Below are positions 13,391 to 22,282 of a stretch of DNA of 64,000 nt, in pieces (the stretch's first letter is position 1; every line of letters starts with the position of its first letter). A program made the position numbers and the translations under genes. The notes beneath the pieces were generated by a model. It worked only from the letters and a program-made list of their open reading frames with translations. It had not been told where the DNA came from and made no database searches. This DNA is from Myxococcota bacterium (GTDB lineage: Bacteria > Myxococcota_A > UBA9160 > UBA6930): positions 107,179 through 171,178 of the forward strand of contig JANQFK010000034.1 in NCBI GenBank assembly GCA_028277885.1, in the 5' to 3' direction.

Positions 13391-13475
13391 GGCGTTCCGG
13401 CCGGAACGCCCGCGGCCGCGTCCTGCCGCAAGCTGCCGGCGTGTCTGGCGAAACTGCCGGTGTTCCAGTCCGAAC
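13391..13475. promoter_or_regulatory. Paired operator-like palindromes in a divergent intergenic region
   Basis: The 282-bp gap between the HD-GYP regulator (minus) and the retropepsin gene (plus) holds a perfect 20-bp palindrome, GGCGTTCCGGCCGGAACGCC, at 13391-13410. A second site at 13462-13475, GTTCCAGTCCGAAC, matches the core of the first (GTTCCGGCCGGAAC, 13394-13407) in 11 of 14 positions. Between them lie two direct repeats, AAGCTGCCGGCGTG at 13430 and AAACTGCCGGTGTT at 13451, 21 bp apart (two helical turns). This looks like an operator region for a dimeric regulator acting on one or both divergent genes. No specific regulator is identified. Confidence 0.45.
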
Positions 13476-13545
13476 GCACGGGACGCACGAGTTGGGGTGA
13501 TTCCCCATCAAGGTTTCGGCGTGTGTCGCCGATCACCTTCGGGAC

Positions 13546-14403
13546 ATGCGCCGCGTCCTGCCTCTCGTCCTCGCCTTGTCGCTCGCCCATGCGCCGGCGG
13601 CCGGGGGCGAGATCTACCGCTGGACCGACGCCCAGGGCCGGGTCCACTTCAGCCAGGACCTCGGCCAGGTGCCGCCGGAGCACCGCGCCGCCGCCCGCGA
13701 CGCCGCAGCCCGGCCCAAGCCGGACCGGATCCAGCGCATCGGCGGCTCCGCGCCGGCCTCGCTCGCGCCGAGCGCGAGCCGCACCGCACGCCGCGGGACC
13801 TCCGGCGGGCGCAGCATGTCGATCCCCTTCGAGCGCCACAACCACCTGATGGTGGTGGAGGTACGCCTCAACGACCGGGTGACGGCGCCCTTCCTCGTCG
13901 ACACCGGCGCCAGCATCATCACCCTGCCCAAGAGCCTCGCCCGGAAGCTCGCCATCCGGGTCACCGCGGACACGCCGCGGGAGCGCTTCACCACCGCGAA
14001 CGGCGACGTCTGGGAGCCCATCGTCCGTCTCGACGCGGTGCAGATCGGCGGCGCCCGGGTCGAGAACCTCGAGGCCTCGATCAGCTCCTCGATGGACATC
14101 GGGCTCCTCGGCGGCAACTTCTTCAACAACTTCGTCTACCGGGTGGACTCCGCGGCGGGCCGCATCGAGCTCCAGGTGAACGACAGCGTCCGCGGCGGGC
14201 TCTCCCGGGACCAGTGGCAGGAGCGCTTCCGGGAGCTGCGCGCCGCCGTGCGGCGCATCGACCGCTACCTCGCCACCAACGACCTGACCAGCGCGCGGCA
14301 CGTCGACGAGCTCCGCGAGCACCGGGCGGACTTCTCCGCGCGCCTGGCGAGCCTGGAGCGCGAGGCCAACGCGGCCCGCGTGCCCCAGTCCTGGCGGCGC
14401 TAG
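13546..14403 (+). CDS. DUF4124 plus retropepsin-like aspartic protease, secreted
   Basis: A 285-residue exported protein. A signal peptide (residues 1-20) is followed by a DUF4124 segment 'GEIYRWTDAQGRVHFSQD' and an Arg/Pro-rich linker. A retropepsin-like domain begins near residue 95, with the catalytic motif 'FLVDTGASIITLP' (Asp119-Thr-Gly) and 'GLLGGNFF' as the flap-side hydrophobic-hydrophobic-Gly motif. A helical tail follows. Single-domain bacterial retropepsins work as dimers, each giving one Asp. The substrate is unknown. The next gene encodes another DUF4124 protein 88 bp downstream, so the two may act together in the envelope. Confidence 0.8.
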   Translation: MRRVLPLVLALSLAHAPAAGGEIYRWTDAQGRVHFSQDLGQVPPEHRAAARDAAARPKPDRIQRIGGSAPASLAPSASRTARRGTSGGRSMSIPFERHNHLMVVEVRLNDRVTAPFLVDTGASIITLPKSLARKLAIRVTADTPRERFTTANGDVWEPIVRLDAVQIGGARVENLEASISSSMDIGLLGGNFFNNFVYRVDSAAGRIELQVNDSVRGGLSRDQWQERFRELRAAVRRIDRYLATNDLTSARHVDELREHRADFSARLASLEREANAARVPQSWRR

Positions 14404-14491
14404 GGGCCCGGCGCAACCCGACTCCTCTCGGGCCCGCCTCCGGGCCGGCGCCCCGCTCAAGGGATCGGCGCGGCGCGTCGATCCCACCGGC

Positions 14492-15025
14492 ATGATCCGC
14501 GCCATCCTCGCCCTCTGCCTCTGGGTTGCCGCTCCCGCCCTCCCGGCTGGAGCCGAGATCTTCAAGTGCGTGGGGCCCGACGGGAAGACGGTCTTCACGA
14601 GCCGCGCCGACGCCTGCCCCGGGGCGACCCCGCACCGCTCGCGGGGGCAGGTGCAGTCCGTCCCCACGAGCCAGCGCCCGTCCCGGGCTCCCGCCAGGCG
14701 CGGACCGCCGGCCCGGCGTGCGACCGGCCAGAGCGAGGAGGCCCAGGCGGCCACCTGGAAGGCCAAGCGCACCGCGGCGGAGCAGGAGCGCAAGCGCGTC
14801 GCCCACAACGTGGAGGCCTACCGCCGGGTCGTGACGGGCTGCAACCGTGGCTCGAACTGGTGGCGCCAGGACGAGACCGGCCTCAAGCAGGAGTTCACCT
14901 GCGACGAGGCGCGGGCGACCCACGAGAAGCTCGAGCGGCGCCTGGCGGAGCTCGACGACTATCTCTCTTCGGGACTGGCGGAGGAGTGTCGTCGGGCGGG
15001 GTGCCTTCCGGGGTGGATCCGGTAG
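14492..15025 (+). CDS. DUF4124 domain protein, secreted
   Basis: A 177-residue protein with a signal peptide (residues 1-21, 'LPAGA' before the cut) and a DUF4124 core 'EIFKCVGPDGKTVFTSRADAC'. A basic, disordered middle and a C-terminal helical segment with three cysteines ('VVTGCNRG', 'FTCDEA', 'ECRRAGC') follow. DUF4124 is a small beta domain at the N terminus of many exported proteins and has no known reaction. The six or so cysteines suggest disulfides in the periplasm. It follows the retropepsin protein and ends just before a structured repeat that separates it from a convergent regulator gene. Confidence 0.7.
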   Translation: MIRAILALCLWVAAPALPAGAEIFKCVGPDGKTVFTSRADACPGATPHRSRGQVQSVPTSQRPSRAPARRGPPARRATGQSEEAQAATWKAKRTAAEQERKRVAHNVEAYRRVVTGCNRGSNWWRQDETGLKQEFTCDEARATHEKLERRLAELDDYLSSGLAEECRRAGCLPGWIR

Positions 15026-15068
15026 GAGATGTCCGCGCACTTCGGTGCGTGCATCGGAGTCCGGCGTC

Positions 15069-15205
15069 GGAGGGGGGTGCGCTGCTCCGAATGGCTCGCG
15101 CGGGCGATCCGGCTACGGGTGACGTGACCGGGTCCTGCTCGTCCTGGAGCCGGCGCCGCCCTGCGTGGGCGCTCCGCTCTAGTTCTCCGCATCGCACCCC
15201 CCTCC
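15069..15205 (+). repeat. Family 2 structured repeat, copy A
   Basis: The convergent gap 15026-15262 holds a 137-nt element. Its ends, GGAGGGGGGTGCG (15069-15081) and CGCACCCCCCTCC (15193-15205), form a perfect 13-bp stem. Inside are a 25-nt block at 15088-15112 that is identical to 52831-52855, and TGCTCGTCCTGG at 15136-15147, which lies 48 nt after the block start in both copies. An inner stem CCGGCT/AGCCGG (15109-15114 with 15148-15153) is possible. The outer stem differs in sequence from copy B but pairs equally well. Placed between convergent genes it could end transcription from both sides. Confidence 0.7.
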
Positions 15206-15262
15206 GCCGCCGGGCGCGCGCGGTCGTCGGTGCGGTCTTCGCTCGCAGGGCCTTTGGTCGGG

Positions 15263-16627
15263 TCAGGGGGTGAGGGCGTAGCGGTCCATCTTCAGCTTGA
15301 GGAGGCGGCGGGTGATTCCGAGGGACTCGGCGGCTCGGGTCTGGTTCCAGTCGGTGCGTTCGAGGGCCTCGCGGAGGAGGGTTCGCTCGAAGCTGGCGAC
15401 GGCGTCCTCGAGGGCGGTGCGGCCCAGGCGGACCTCGTCGCGGAGGTGCTCGGTGCGGGTGGCCTCGAGGACGGCCGGTGGGAGATCGGCGACGCCGATC
15501 ACGTTGCCCTCGCAGAAGGCCACGGCCCGCTGGATGGCGTTCTCGAGCTCGCGCACGTTGCCGGGCCACGGGTAGCGCTCGAGGGCCACCAGGGCGGGCC
15601 GCGCGATGCGCTCGGGCCCGCGGCCGGCCTCCTCCCGCGCCCGCGCGAGGAAGGCGTCGGCGAGCAGGCGCACGTCCTCGCGGCGCTCGCGCAGCGGGGG
15701 CACCTCGAGGGGGACCACGCACAGGCGGTAGAAGAGGTCCGCGCGGAAGCGCCCGGCCTGGACCTCGGCGGCGAGGTCGCGGTTGGTGGCGGCCACGATG
15801 CGGACGTCCACCGCGATGGGCTCGCTGCCTCCGACGCGCTCGATGACGCGCTCCTGGAGGGCGCGCAGCAGCTTGGCCTGGGTCTCGGCGGCCAGCTCGC
15901 CCACCTCGTCGAGGAAGAGCGTGCCGCCCTGGGCGGCCTCGAAGCGCCCGATGCGGCGCTCGGCGGCGTCGGTGAAGGCTCCGCGCTCGTGGCCGAAGAG
16001 CTCGCTCTCGATCAGGTTCGCGGGGATCGCGGCGGAGTTCACGGCCACGAAGGGGCCCGCGGCGCGGGGTCCGAGATCGTGGAGCGCCCGCGCGACGCCC
16101 TCCTTGCCGGTCCCGCTCTCGCCGGTCACGAGCACGTTGGCGTTGGAGGCGGCCACGCGCTCGATGGAGCGGAACAGCGCGCGCATGGCGGCGCTGCGAC
16201 CGAGCAGCCCGCCGAGGTGGTCGCGCTCGGCGAGCTCGTCGGCCAGGGCCGCGGCCTGCTCCTCGAGGGCGCGGTGCTCGAGCAGCCGCTGCACCTTGAG
16301 GCGCAGCGCGTCGATCTCGAAGGGCTTGGTGACGTAGTCGGCGGCGCCGCGCTTCATCGCCTCCACCGCGGTGGCGACGGTCCGCGTCGCGGTCAGCACC
16401 ACCACGGGCGGCGCGTTGCCGCGCTCCTCCAGCTCGGCGAGCAGCTCGAGCCCGCTGCGCCCGGGCATCACGAGGTCCAGCAGCACCAGGTCCACGGGCT
16501 GCGAGGCCAGCTCGCGCAGCGCCTCGTCGACCCCCTCCGCGGTCGCGACCTCGCACTCCTCCTTGAGGAGCATCCGCAACGACTCGCGCACCCCGGGCTC
16601 GTCATCGACGACGAGAACGCGCTTCAT
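15263..16627 (-). CDS. Sigma-54-dependent response regulator (NtrC family)
   Basis: A 454-residue activator in the usual order: receiver (residues 1-120, phosphoacceptor Asp51, Lys101), AAA+ domain (about 140-375) with Walker A 'GESGTGKE' (169-176) and Walker B 'GGTLFLDE', arginine-rich sensor II 'YPWPGNVRELE', and a Fis-type helix-turn-helix 'TRAAESLGITRRLLKLKM' at the end. The sigma-54 contact loop reads GAFTDA (216-221) in place of GAFTGA. The start at 16627 gives the standard 'MKRVLVVDDEPGVRESL'. An upstream in-frame extension of 67 residues has no receiver character. The gene follows, on the same strand, an unusual AAA+/kinase fusion that is a candidate partner. Confidence 0.93.
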   Translation of the reverse strand: MKRVLVVDDEPGVRESLRMLLKEECEVATAEGVDEALRELASQPVDLVLLDLVMPGRSGLELLAELEERGNAPPVVVLTATRTVATAVEAMKRGAADYVTKPFEIDALRLKVQRLLEHRALEEQAAALADELAERDHLGGLLGRSAAMRALFRSIERVAASNANVLVTGESGTGKEGVARALHDLGPRAAGPFVAVNSAAIPANLIESELFGHERGAFTDAAERRIGRFEAAQGGTLFLDEVGELAAETQAKLLRALQERVIERVGGSEPIAVDVRIVAATNRDLAAEVQAGRFRADLFYRLCVVPLEVPPLRERREDVRLLADAFLARAREEAGRGPERIARPALVALERYPWPGNVRELENAIQRAVAFCEGNVIGVADLPPAVLEATRTEHLRDEVRLGRTALEDAVASFERTLLREALERTDWNQTRAAESLGITRRLLKLKMDRYALTP

Positions 16628-16669
16628 CGGCCGCGAGCGTAGGAGCTGTGCGCTGCGGGGTCCAGGGTC

Positions 16670-16722
16670 TTCTGGACTTCGCTCGCCTTCGGCTCGCTGC
16701 GCGCGCCCTCTCGGGCGCTTGC
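16670..16722 (-). repeat. Family 1 structured repeat, core copy E1
   Basis: Read on the minus strand this is GCAAGC, a hairpin (GCCC-gaga-GGGC), GCGCGCAGC, a GC-rich segment with a short stem around CCGAAGG, and GAAGTCCAGAA. The linkers match copies E2, E3 and the hisF copy, while the hairpin sequences differ. It is the shortest of the four cores (53 nt). It faces copy E2 about 190 nt away. Confidence 0.65.
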
Positions 16723-16913
16723 ACCAGGAGCCCCATCCACACCCGGGCGTCTGGGCGCGCCCTCCGGCCGCGACCCTTTTTGGGCGGGGCTCTCGGAAGA
16801 GGGCAGCGGTATCTACCAGAGCCCTCATCCGAGACGTTCCGCGAAGAAGGGCCGCGCGGCCCGCCGCAGGCGGGCCGTGCGCCCCCGTGCGACGCGCCTG
16901 ATTCTTCGAGAAC

Positions 16914-16982
16914 GCAAGCGCCCATAGGGCGCGCGCAGCAATCCGGGCCCGGCTCTGCGGGCCCGGATTGCGAAGTCCAGAA
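16914..16982 (+). repeat. Family 1 structured repeat, core copy E2
   Basis: Order on the plus strand: GCAAGC, hairpin GCCC-ata-GGGC, GCGCGCAGC, the 11-bp stem-loop at 16940-16969, then GCGAAGTCCAGAA ending at 16982. Upstream (about 16840) a further block CGCGAAGAAGGGC and a third hairpin resemble the 5' parts of the rpmA-leader and hisF copies, so the full element is probably 140-190 nt long. Confidence 0.7.
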
Positions 16983-16990
16983 GGCCCTGC

Positions 16991-18934
<1,944 letters not shown>

Positions 18935-19006
18935 CGAGTCCTGCTCCCGGCGGCGACGCTCCCGGCGCGTGGGAGGTCGCGGTGCTACGGCTTCGAGGGG
19001 TGAGAA

Positions 19007-19022
19007 TGCCATCCCCGTGCCA
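19007..19022 (-). promoter_or_regulatory. Candidate sigma-54 promoter for the AAA+/kinase fusion gene
   Basis: On the minus strand the sequence TGGCACGGGGATGGCA matches the -24/-12 consensus TGGCACG-N4-TTGCA with one mismatch, keeping the GG and GC doublets at the correct spacing. Transcription would start near 18996, about 60 nt before the chosen ATG at 18934, leaving room for the AGGA ribosome site. The gap 18935-19258 (324 bp) also carries the upstream region of the divergent thyX-like gene, in which I see only a weak -10-like TAGACT near 19215 and no good -35. Confidence 0.5.
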
Positions 19023-19258
19023 ATCCGGGGCGGCCCGCGGGCGACAGGCAGAACCTCGGGGAACCGCGCCCGGCGGCGCAGGAAACGACGCCGGCGGCCG
19101 CGGATCCGGCGCGTCGCCGTTGCCGGCGCGGGGGCAAGCCGCTCCCCATTGTGGAAAACCTTTGCCACCCCGGGGGAGGCGATGGCGCGAGGCCGGGAGC
19201 CGGGAGCGGGGTGCTAGACTCGCTGGCTCCCGCTCCCCTCCTCCGACGGAGTCCGCGC

Positions 19259-20794
19259 GTGCCCGTCATCGACACCGGCCCCGAGGTCCGGCTGCGGAAC
19301 TGGTTCGACCGGCCCTACGACGACGCGATCGCCGCCGCCCGCACCTGCTACTCGCCGAGGGTCATCGCCGCCGAGGAGGTGACCGAGCGCCAGCGGCGCA
19401 GCATCGGGCCCCTCACCTACGAGGGCGGCCACCACACCGTCTACCAGCACGCCACCTTCGAGTTCTCGCTTTCGGGCATCTCGCGCCAGCTGGTCTGGTC
19501 CTTCCTGCACGGGTTCCCGTTCTACAACACCGAGCAGCAGAGCCAGCGCTACGTGAGGCTCGACGAGGCCCGCGCCCACGTCCCGGTCCAGCTCGGCGGC
19601 GAGGCACGGGCGGTGTTCGAGGCCGCGGTGGAGCGCGCCTGGAGCGCCTACGCGGAGCTCACCCGCCGGCTCGAGCCCGTCACCCTCGGCGTGCTCTCGG
19701 ACCTGTGGCGGCTCAAGTCGCGCCAGTCCCAGGCCTTCGGGCGCAGCGTGGCGAAGGAGGCCGGGAAGAAGGCCATCGAGACCGCGCGCTACGTGATCCC
19801 CATCGCCTGCCACACCGCCATGGTCTACACGATCTCGGGCATCACCCTGCACCGCCTGCGGCGAACGGCGGCGCTCTCCGAGGTGGCCCACGAGGCGCGC
19901 ACCGTCGTGGAGCTGATGGTGTCCGAGGTGGAGAAGGTGGACCCGGCCTTCTTCCGCGAGGTGGGCGACGAGCCCCTCGAGCGCGGCGCGTCCCTCGAGG
20001 ACCGCGAGGCGCCGGCGGGCCTCGGCGACCCGGCGCTCCTCGAAGGCTTCGACAAGAGCCTCGCGGGAAGGCGCTCGCGGCTGATCGACTACGGCGCCAA
20101 TGCGCCGCTGGTGGTCGCCGATGCGGTGCGTCACGTGCTCGGCCGCGCCGACCTCGACGACGACGACGCCCTGGCCCTCGCCCTCGACCCCGCGCGCAAC
20201 CCCTACCGGCTCGAGACCCTCAACCTCGGCGTCCACGCGCCGGTGATGCGCGCCCTCGACCACGCCCACTACACGTTCCGCAAGAGGCTCTCCCACACCG
20301 CCGACTCCCAGGACCAGCGCCACCGCATGGTGCCGGGCTCGCGGCCACTGCTCTCGCGCACGGTGCCGGGCCACGTGGACGTGGTGGAGCCCGGGCTGAT
20401 CGGCGAGGAGCCCGCCTGCCAGGCGCTGTTCCGCGAGGCCGTGGAGGAGAGCTGGGACGCCCGGGAGCGGCTACTGGCCCTGGGGGTCTCGCCCGAGATC
20501 GCCGTCACCGTGCTCCCCAACGCCCTGGCGGTGCGCTTCGAAGAGTCGGGCAGCCTGCTGCATCTCATCCACAAGTGGACCATGCGGACCTGTCTCAACG
20601 CGCAGCGCGAGATCTTCGAGGCCTCGATGGACGAGATCGAGCAGGTGGGGGCGGTCCACCCGAGCCTGGTGCGCCACGTGGGACCGCCCTGCAGCGTGCG
20701 CAACGGCCTGGTGCGGCCGCGCTGCACCGAGGGCAGCCACTTCTGCGGCGTCCCGGTCTGGCGCAGCTTCCCCGACGTCGAGCGACGCATATGA
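19259..20794 (+). CDS. Tandem FAD-dependent thymidylate synthase-like protein (ThyX)
   Basis: A 511-residue protein, about twice the usual ThyX length, made of two ThyX-like halves. The first has 'GISRQLVWSFLHGFPFYN' leading into 'TEQQSQRYV', equivalent to the R-H-R-x7-S signature region, and a ThyX-type C-terminal helix 'ISGITLHRLRR'. The second has 'RLSHTADSQDQRHRMVPG' and the C-terminal element 'LIHKWTMRTCLNAQREIFE'. ThyX makes dTMP from dUMP using methylenetetrahydrofolate and NADPH. Neither half shows a fully canonical motif, so activity is not certain. GTG start at 19259 with GGAG 8 nt upstream. The next gene overlaps by ATGA. Confidence 0.78.
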   Translation: MPVIDTGPEVRLRNWFDRPYDDAIAAARTCYSPRVIAAEEVTERQRRSIGPLTYEGGHHTVYQHATFEFSLSGISRQLVWSFLHGFPFYNTEQQSQRYVRLDEARAHVPVQLGGEARAVFEAAVERAWSAYAELTRRLEPVTLGVLSDLWRLKSRQSQAFGRSVAKEAGKKAIETARYVIPIACHTAMVYTISGITLHRLRRTAALSEVAHEARTVVELMVSEVEKVDPAFFREVGDEPLERGASLEDREAPAGLGDPALLEGFDKSLAGRRSRLIDYGANAPLVVADAVRHVLGRADLDDDDALALALDPARNPYRLETLNLGVHAPVMRALDHAHYTFRKRLSHTADSQDQRHRMVPGSRPLLSRTVPGHVDVVEPGLIGEEPACQALFREAVEESWDARERLLALGVSPEIAVTVLPNALAVRFEESGSLLHLIHKWTMRTCLNAQREIFEASMDEIEQVGAVHPSLVRHVGPPCSVRNGLVRPRCTEGSHFCGVPVWRSFPDVERRI

Positions 20795-21783
20795 GGGGCC
20801 GGGCCGCCATGCTCGGGATCGCGGCCGCCGCGCTGCTGGGCGCGCGGCCCGCGCCGGCGGTCGAGCTCGAGGGCACCTGGCACGTGCTGGTGCACTACAA
20901 GGACACGGCCACCAACAAGCCCGACCAGGAGCGCTGGGAGGACCGGCTCTGGCTCTTCGAGCGCAACGCGGACGCGCTCGACTGGACCGAGTACCCGATC
21001 GTCGTCTTCGAGGACCACGGCGGGCGCTTCGAGCGCCTGGGCACCAACCGCCAGAGCCGGGTGCTGGGCTACTGGGAGCCCAACCCCGGCCAGGCGGCCC
21101 AGATCCAGGCGGGCCTCGAGTACAACACCCGCGGCTCCAAGCAGAAGACCCTGCGTGGCTCCGACGCCGAGGGCTGGAGCTCGGGCCGCGGCGGTGGCTA
21201 CCGCTCGGCGCGCTTCCTCACCTACGTGGAGAACTGGTCCGTCGCCGACGTGGCCGGGCTTCCGGTCTTCAAGCGCGAGGATCGCCTGGGTGGCGCCAGT
21301 GCCGACGAGCTCGAGGGCGTGACCCTCTACGAGACCACGGCGGTCGAGTCCGACGGGGACGTGCTGGTGGGCCGCTTCGAGCGCGACGGCACCCGCAGCG
21401 GGAGCTTCCGCATGACGCGCTCGGGCCAGGCCTCGACGGTGAAGGGCTCGGGCCGCACCCAGGGCGAGCGGGTCTACGAGGCGTTCTTCGGCCAGATGGC
21501 CGGCCAGCTCGCCTACTCGGGGGTCGTGAGCGACGAGGACGCCGAGGCGGAGCTGCGCCGGCGCGCCGCGGCGGGCGAGCTCACCGAGGAGGACCGGCGC
21601 GAGGTGCGGCAGCGCTTCGAGCAGTCCGTCGAGAAGATCTACCGCGACCAGGGCAACGACCCGCGCGCCCACCGGCCCCAGATCCTGAGCCTCGCCCGCA
21701 AGCTCGAGAAGGCCTACCTCGACGAGGGCAAGTCCATCGAGGAGATCCAGGAGCTGATCCGCTCCGGCCAGCTGCGGCCGTGA
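20791..21783 (+). CDS. Exported protein of unknown function
   Basis: A 330-residue protein with a signal peptide ('MLGIAAAALLGARPAPA', cut near residue 23) and no lipobox. The mature part begins with aromatic-rich beta-like sequence ('GTWHVLVHYKD', 'RLWLFERN', 'WTEYPIVVFEDHGGRF') that could form a small barrel. The C-terminal third is highly charged and helical ('RREVRQRFEQSVEKIYRDQG'). I do not recognise a family. The ATG at 20791 overlaps the stop of the tandem ThyX gene, and the following GNAT gene overlaps its stop by GTGA, so the three form one unit. Confidence 0.75.
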   Translation: MRGRAAMLGIAAAALLGARPAPAVELEGTWHVLVHYKDTATNKPDQERWEDRLWLFERNADALDWTEYPIVVFEDHGGRFERLGTNRQSRVLGYWEPNPGQAAQIQAGLEYNTRGSKQKTLRGSDAEGWSSGRGGGYRSARFLTYVENWSVADVAGLPVFKREDRLGGASADELEGVTLYETTAVESDGDVLVGRFERDGTRSGSFRMTRSGQASTVKGSGRTQGERVYEAFFGQMAGQLAYSGVVSDEDAEAELRRRAAAGELTEEDRREVRQRFEQSVEKIYRDQGNDPRAHRPQILSLARKLEKAYLDEGKSIEEIQELIRSGQLRP

Positions 21784-22271
21784 GCGGCGCCCGGCCCGCC
21801 GCGGGCGTCGCGCTGCGGCGCGCCCGGGCCCGGGACCTCGACCGGCTCCTCGCCCTCTACGAGCGCCTCGCGGAGCACCACGGGCCGGCGGGCGCCCGCT
21901 TCGCCCTGCGCGGACCGGGCGACGAGACGCTGCGCGCCCACCTGGCCGCGCGCCTCGCCGACCCCGGCGCCTGCCTCCAGGTCGCCGAGGAGGCGGGCGA
22001 CCTGCTCGGCTTCTGCCTGGTGGCGACGGCGCGGCGGCCGGCCTTCTTCGCCGAGACCGAGCGCATCGAGGTGGAGGGGCTCTACGTGCGCGAAGCGCGC
22101 CGGCGCGCCGGGCTGGGGCGCTCCCTGGTCGAGTCCGCCCTGGCGGCCGTGGACCCTGCCGGGCGGCTGCGCGTGGAGCTCGCCGTGGCGCGGGGGAACG
22201 CCGGGGGCTCGGGCTTCTGGCGCGCCCTGGGCTTCGAGCCCGTCGTGGACGTGCTCGAACGCCGCCGGTAA
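21780..22271 (+). CDS. GNAT-family N-acetyltransferase
   Basis: A 163-residue acetyl-CoA-dependent acyltransferase. The fold is recognisable from strand beta4 'IEVEGLYVREARRRAGLG', with the pyrophosphate loop R-R-A-G-L-G, the following helix 'RSLVESALAAV', and 'NAGGSGFWRALGFEPV' at the end, where the aromatic near the catalytic Tyr position sits. The substrate is unknown. GTG start overlapping the preceding gene (GTGA). An aminotransferase gene starts 12 bp downstream. Confidence 0.85.
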   Translation: MSGARPAAGVALRRARARDLDRLLALYERLAEHHGPAGARFALRGPGDETLRAHLAARLADPGACLQVAEEAGDLLGFCLVATARRPAFFAETERIEVEGLYVREARRRAGLGRSLVESALAAVDPAGRLRVELAVARGNAGGSGFWRALGFEPVVDVLERRR

Positions 22272-22282
22272 TTTCCGCCCCC

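Larger units (their letters stand above)
16628..16990. other. Intergenic region with two inverted family 1 repeats
   Basis: This 363-bp gap between the AAA+/kinase fusion and the NtrC-type regulator (both minus strand) holds no convincing gene. Its outer parts are inverted repeats of each other: 16662-16682 matches the reverse complement of 16970-16990 in 19 of 21 positions. Both belong to family 1 elements facing opposite ways. Further hairpins include CGGCCCGCC/GGCGGGCCG near 16850-16880 and an 11-bp stem AATCCGGGCCC/GGGCCCGGATT at 16940-16969 with an 8-nt loop. I see no clear promoter for the regulator. Confidence 0.6.

Noticed and set aside
15066..15273. Short plus-strand frames starting at the ATG inside the family 2 core (also near 52834)
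   Set aside because: Both copies encode a similar opening peptide only because the core DNA is identical. The peptides diverge afterwards with no ribosome site, so the signal is structural.
16628..16828. N-terminal extension of the NtrC-type regulator
   Set aside because: The extra 67 residues are low-complexity and come from the repeat region; the receiver domain starts exactly at the chosen ATG.
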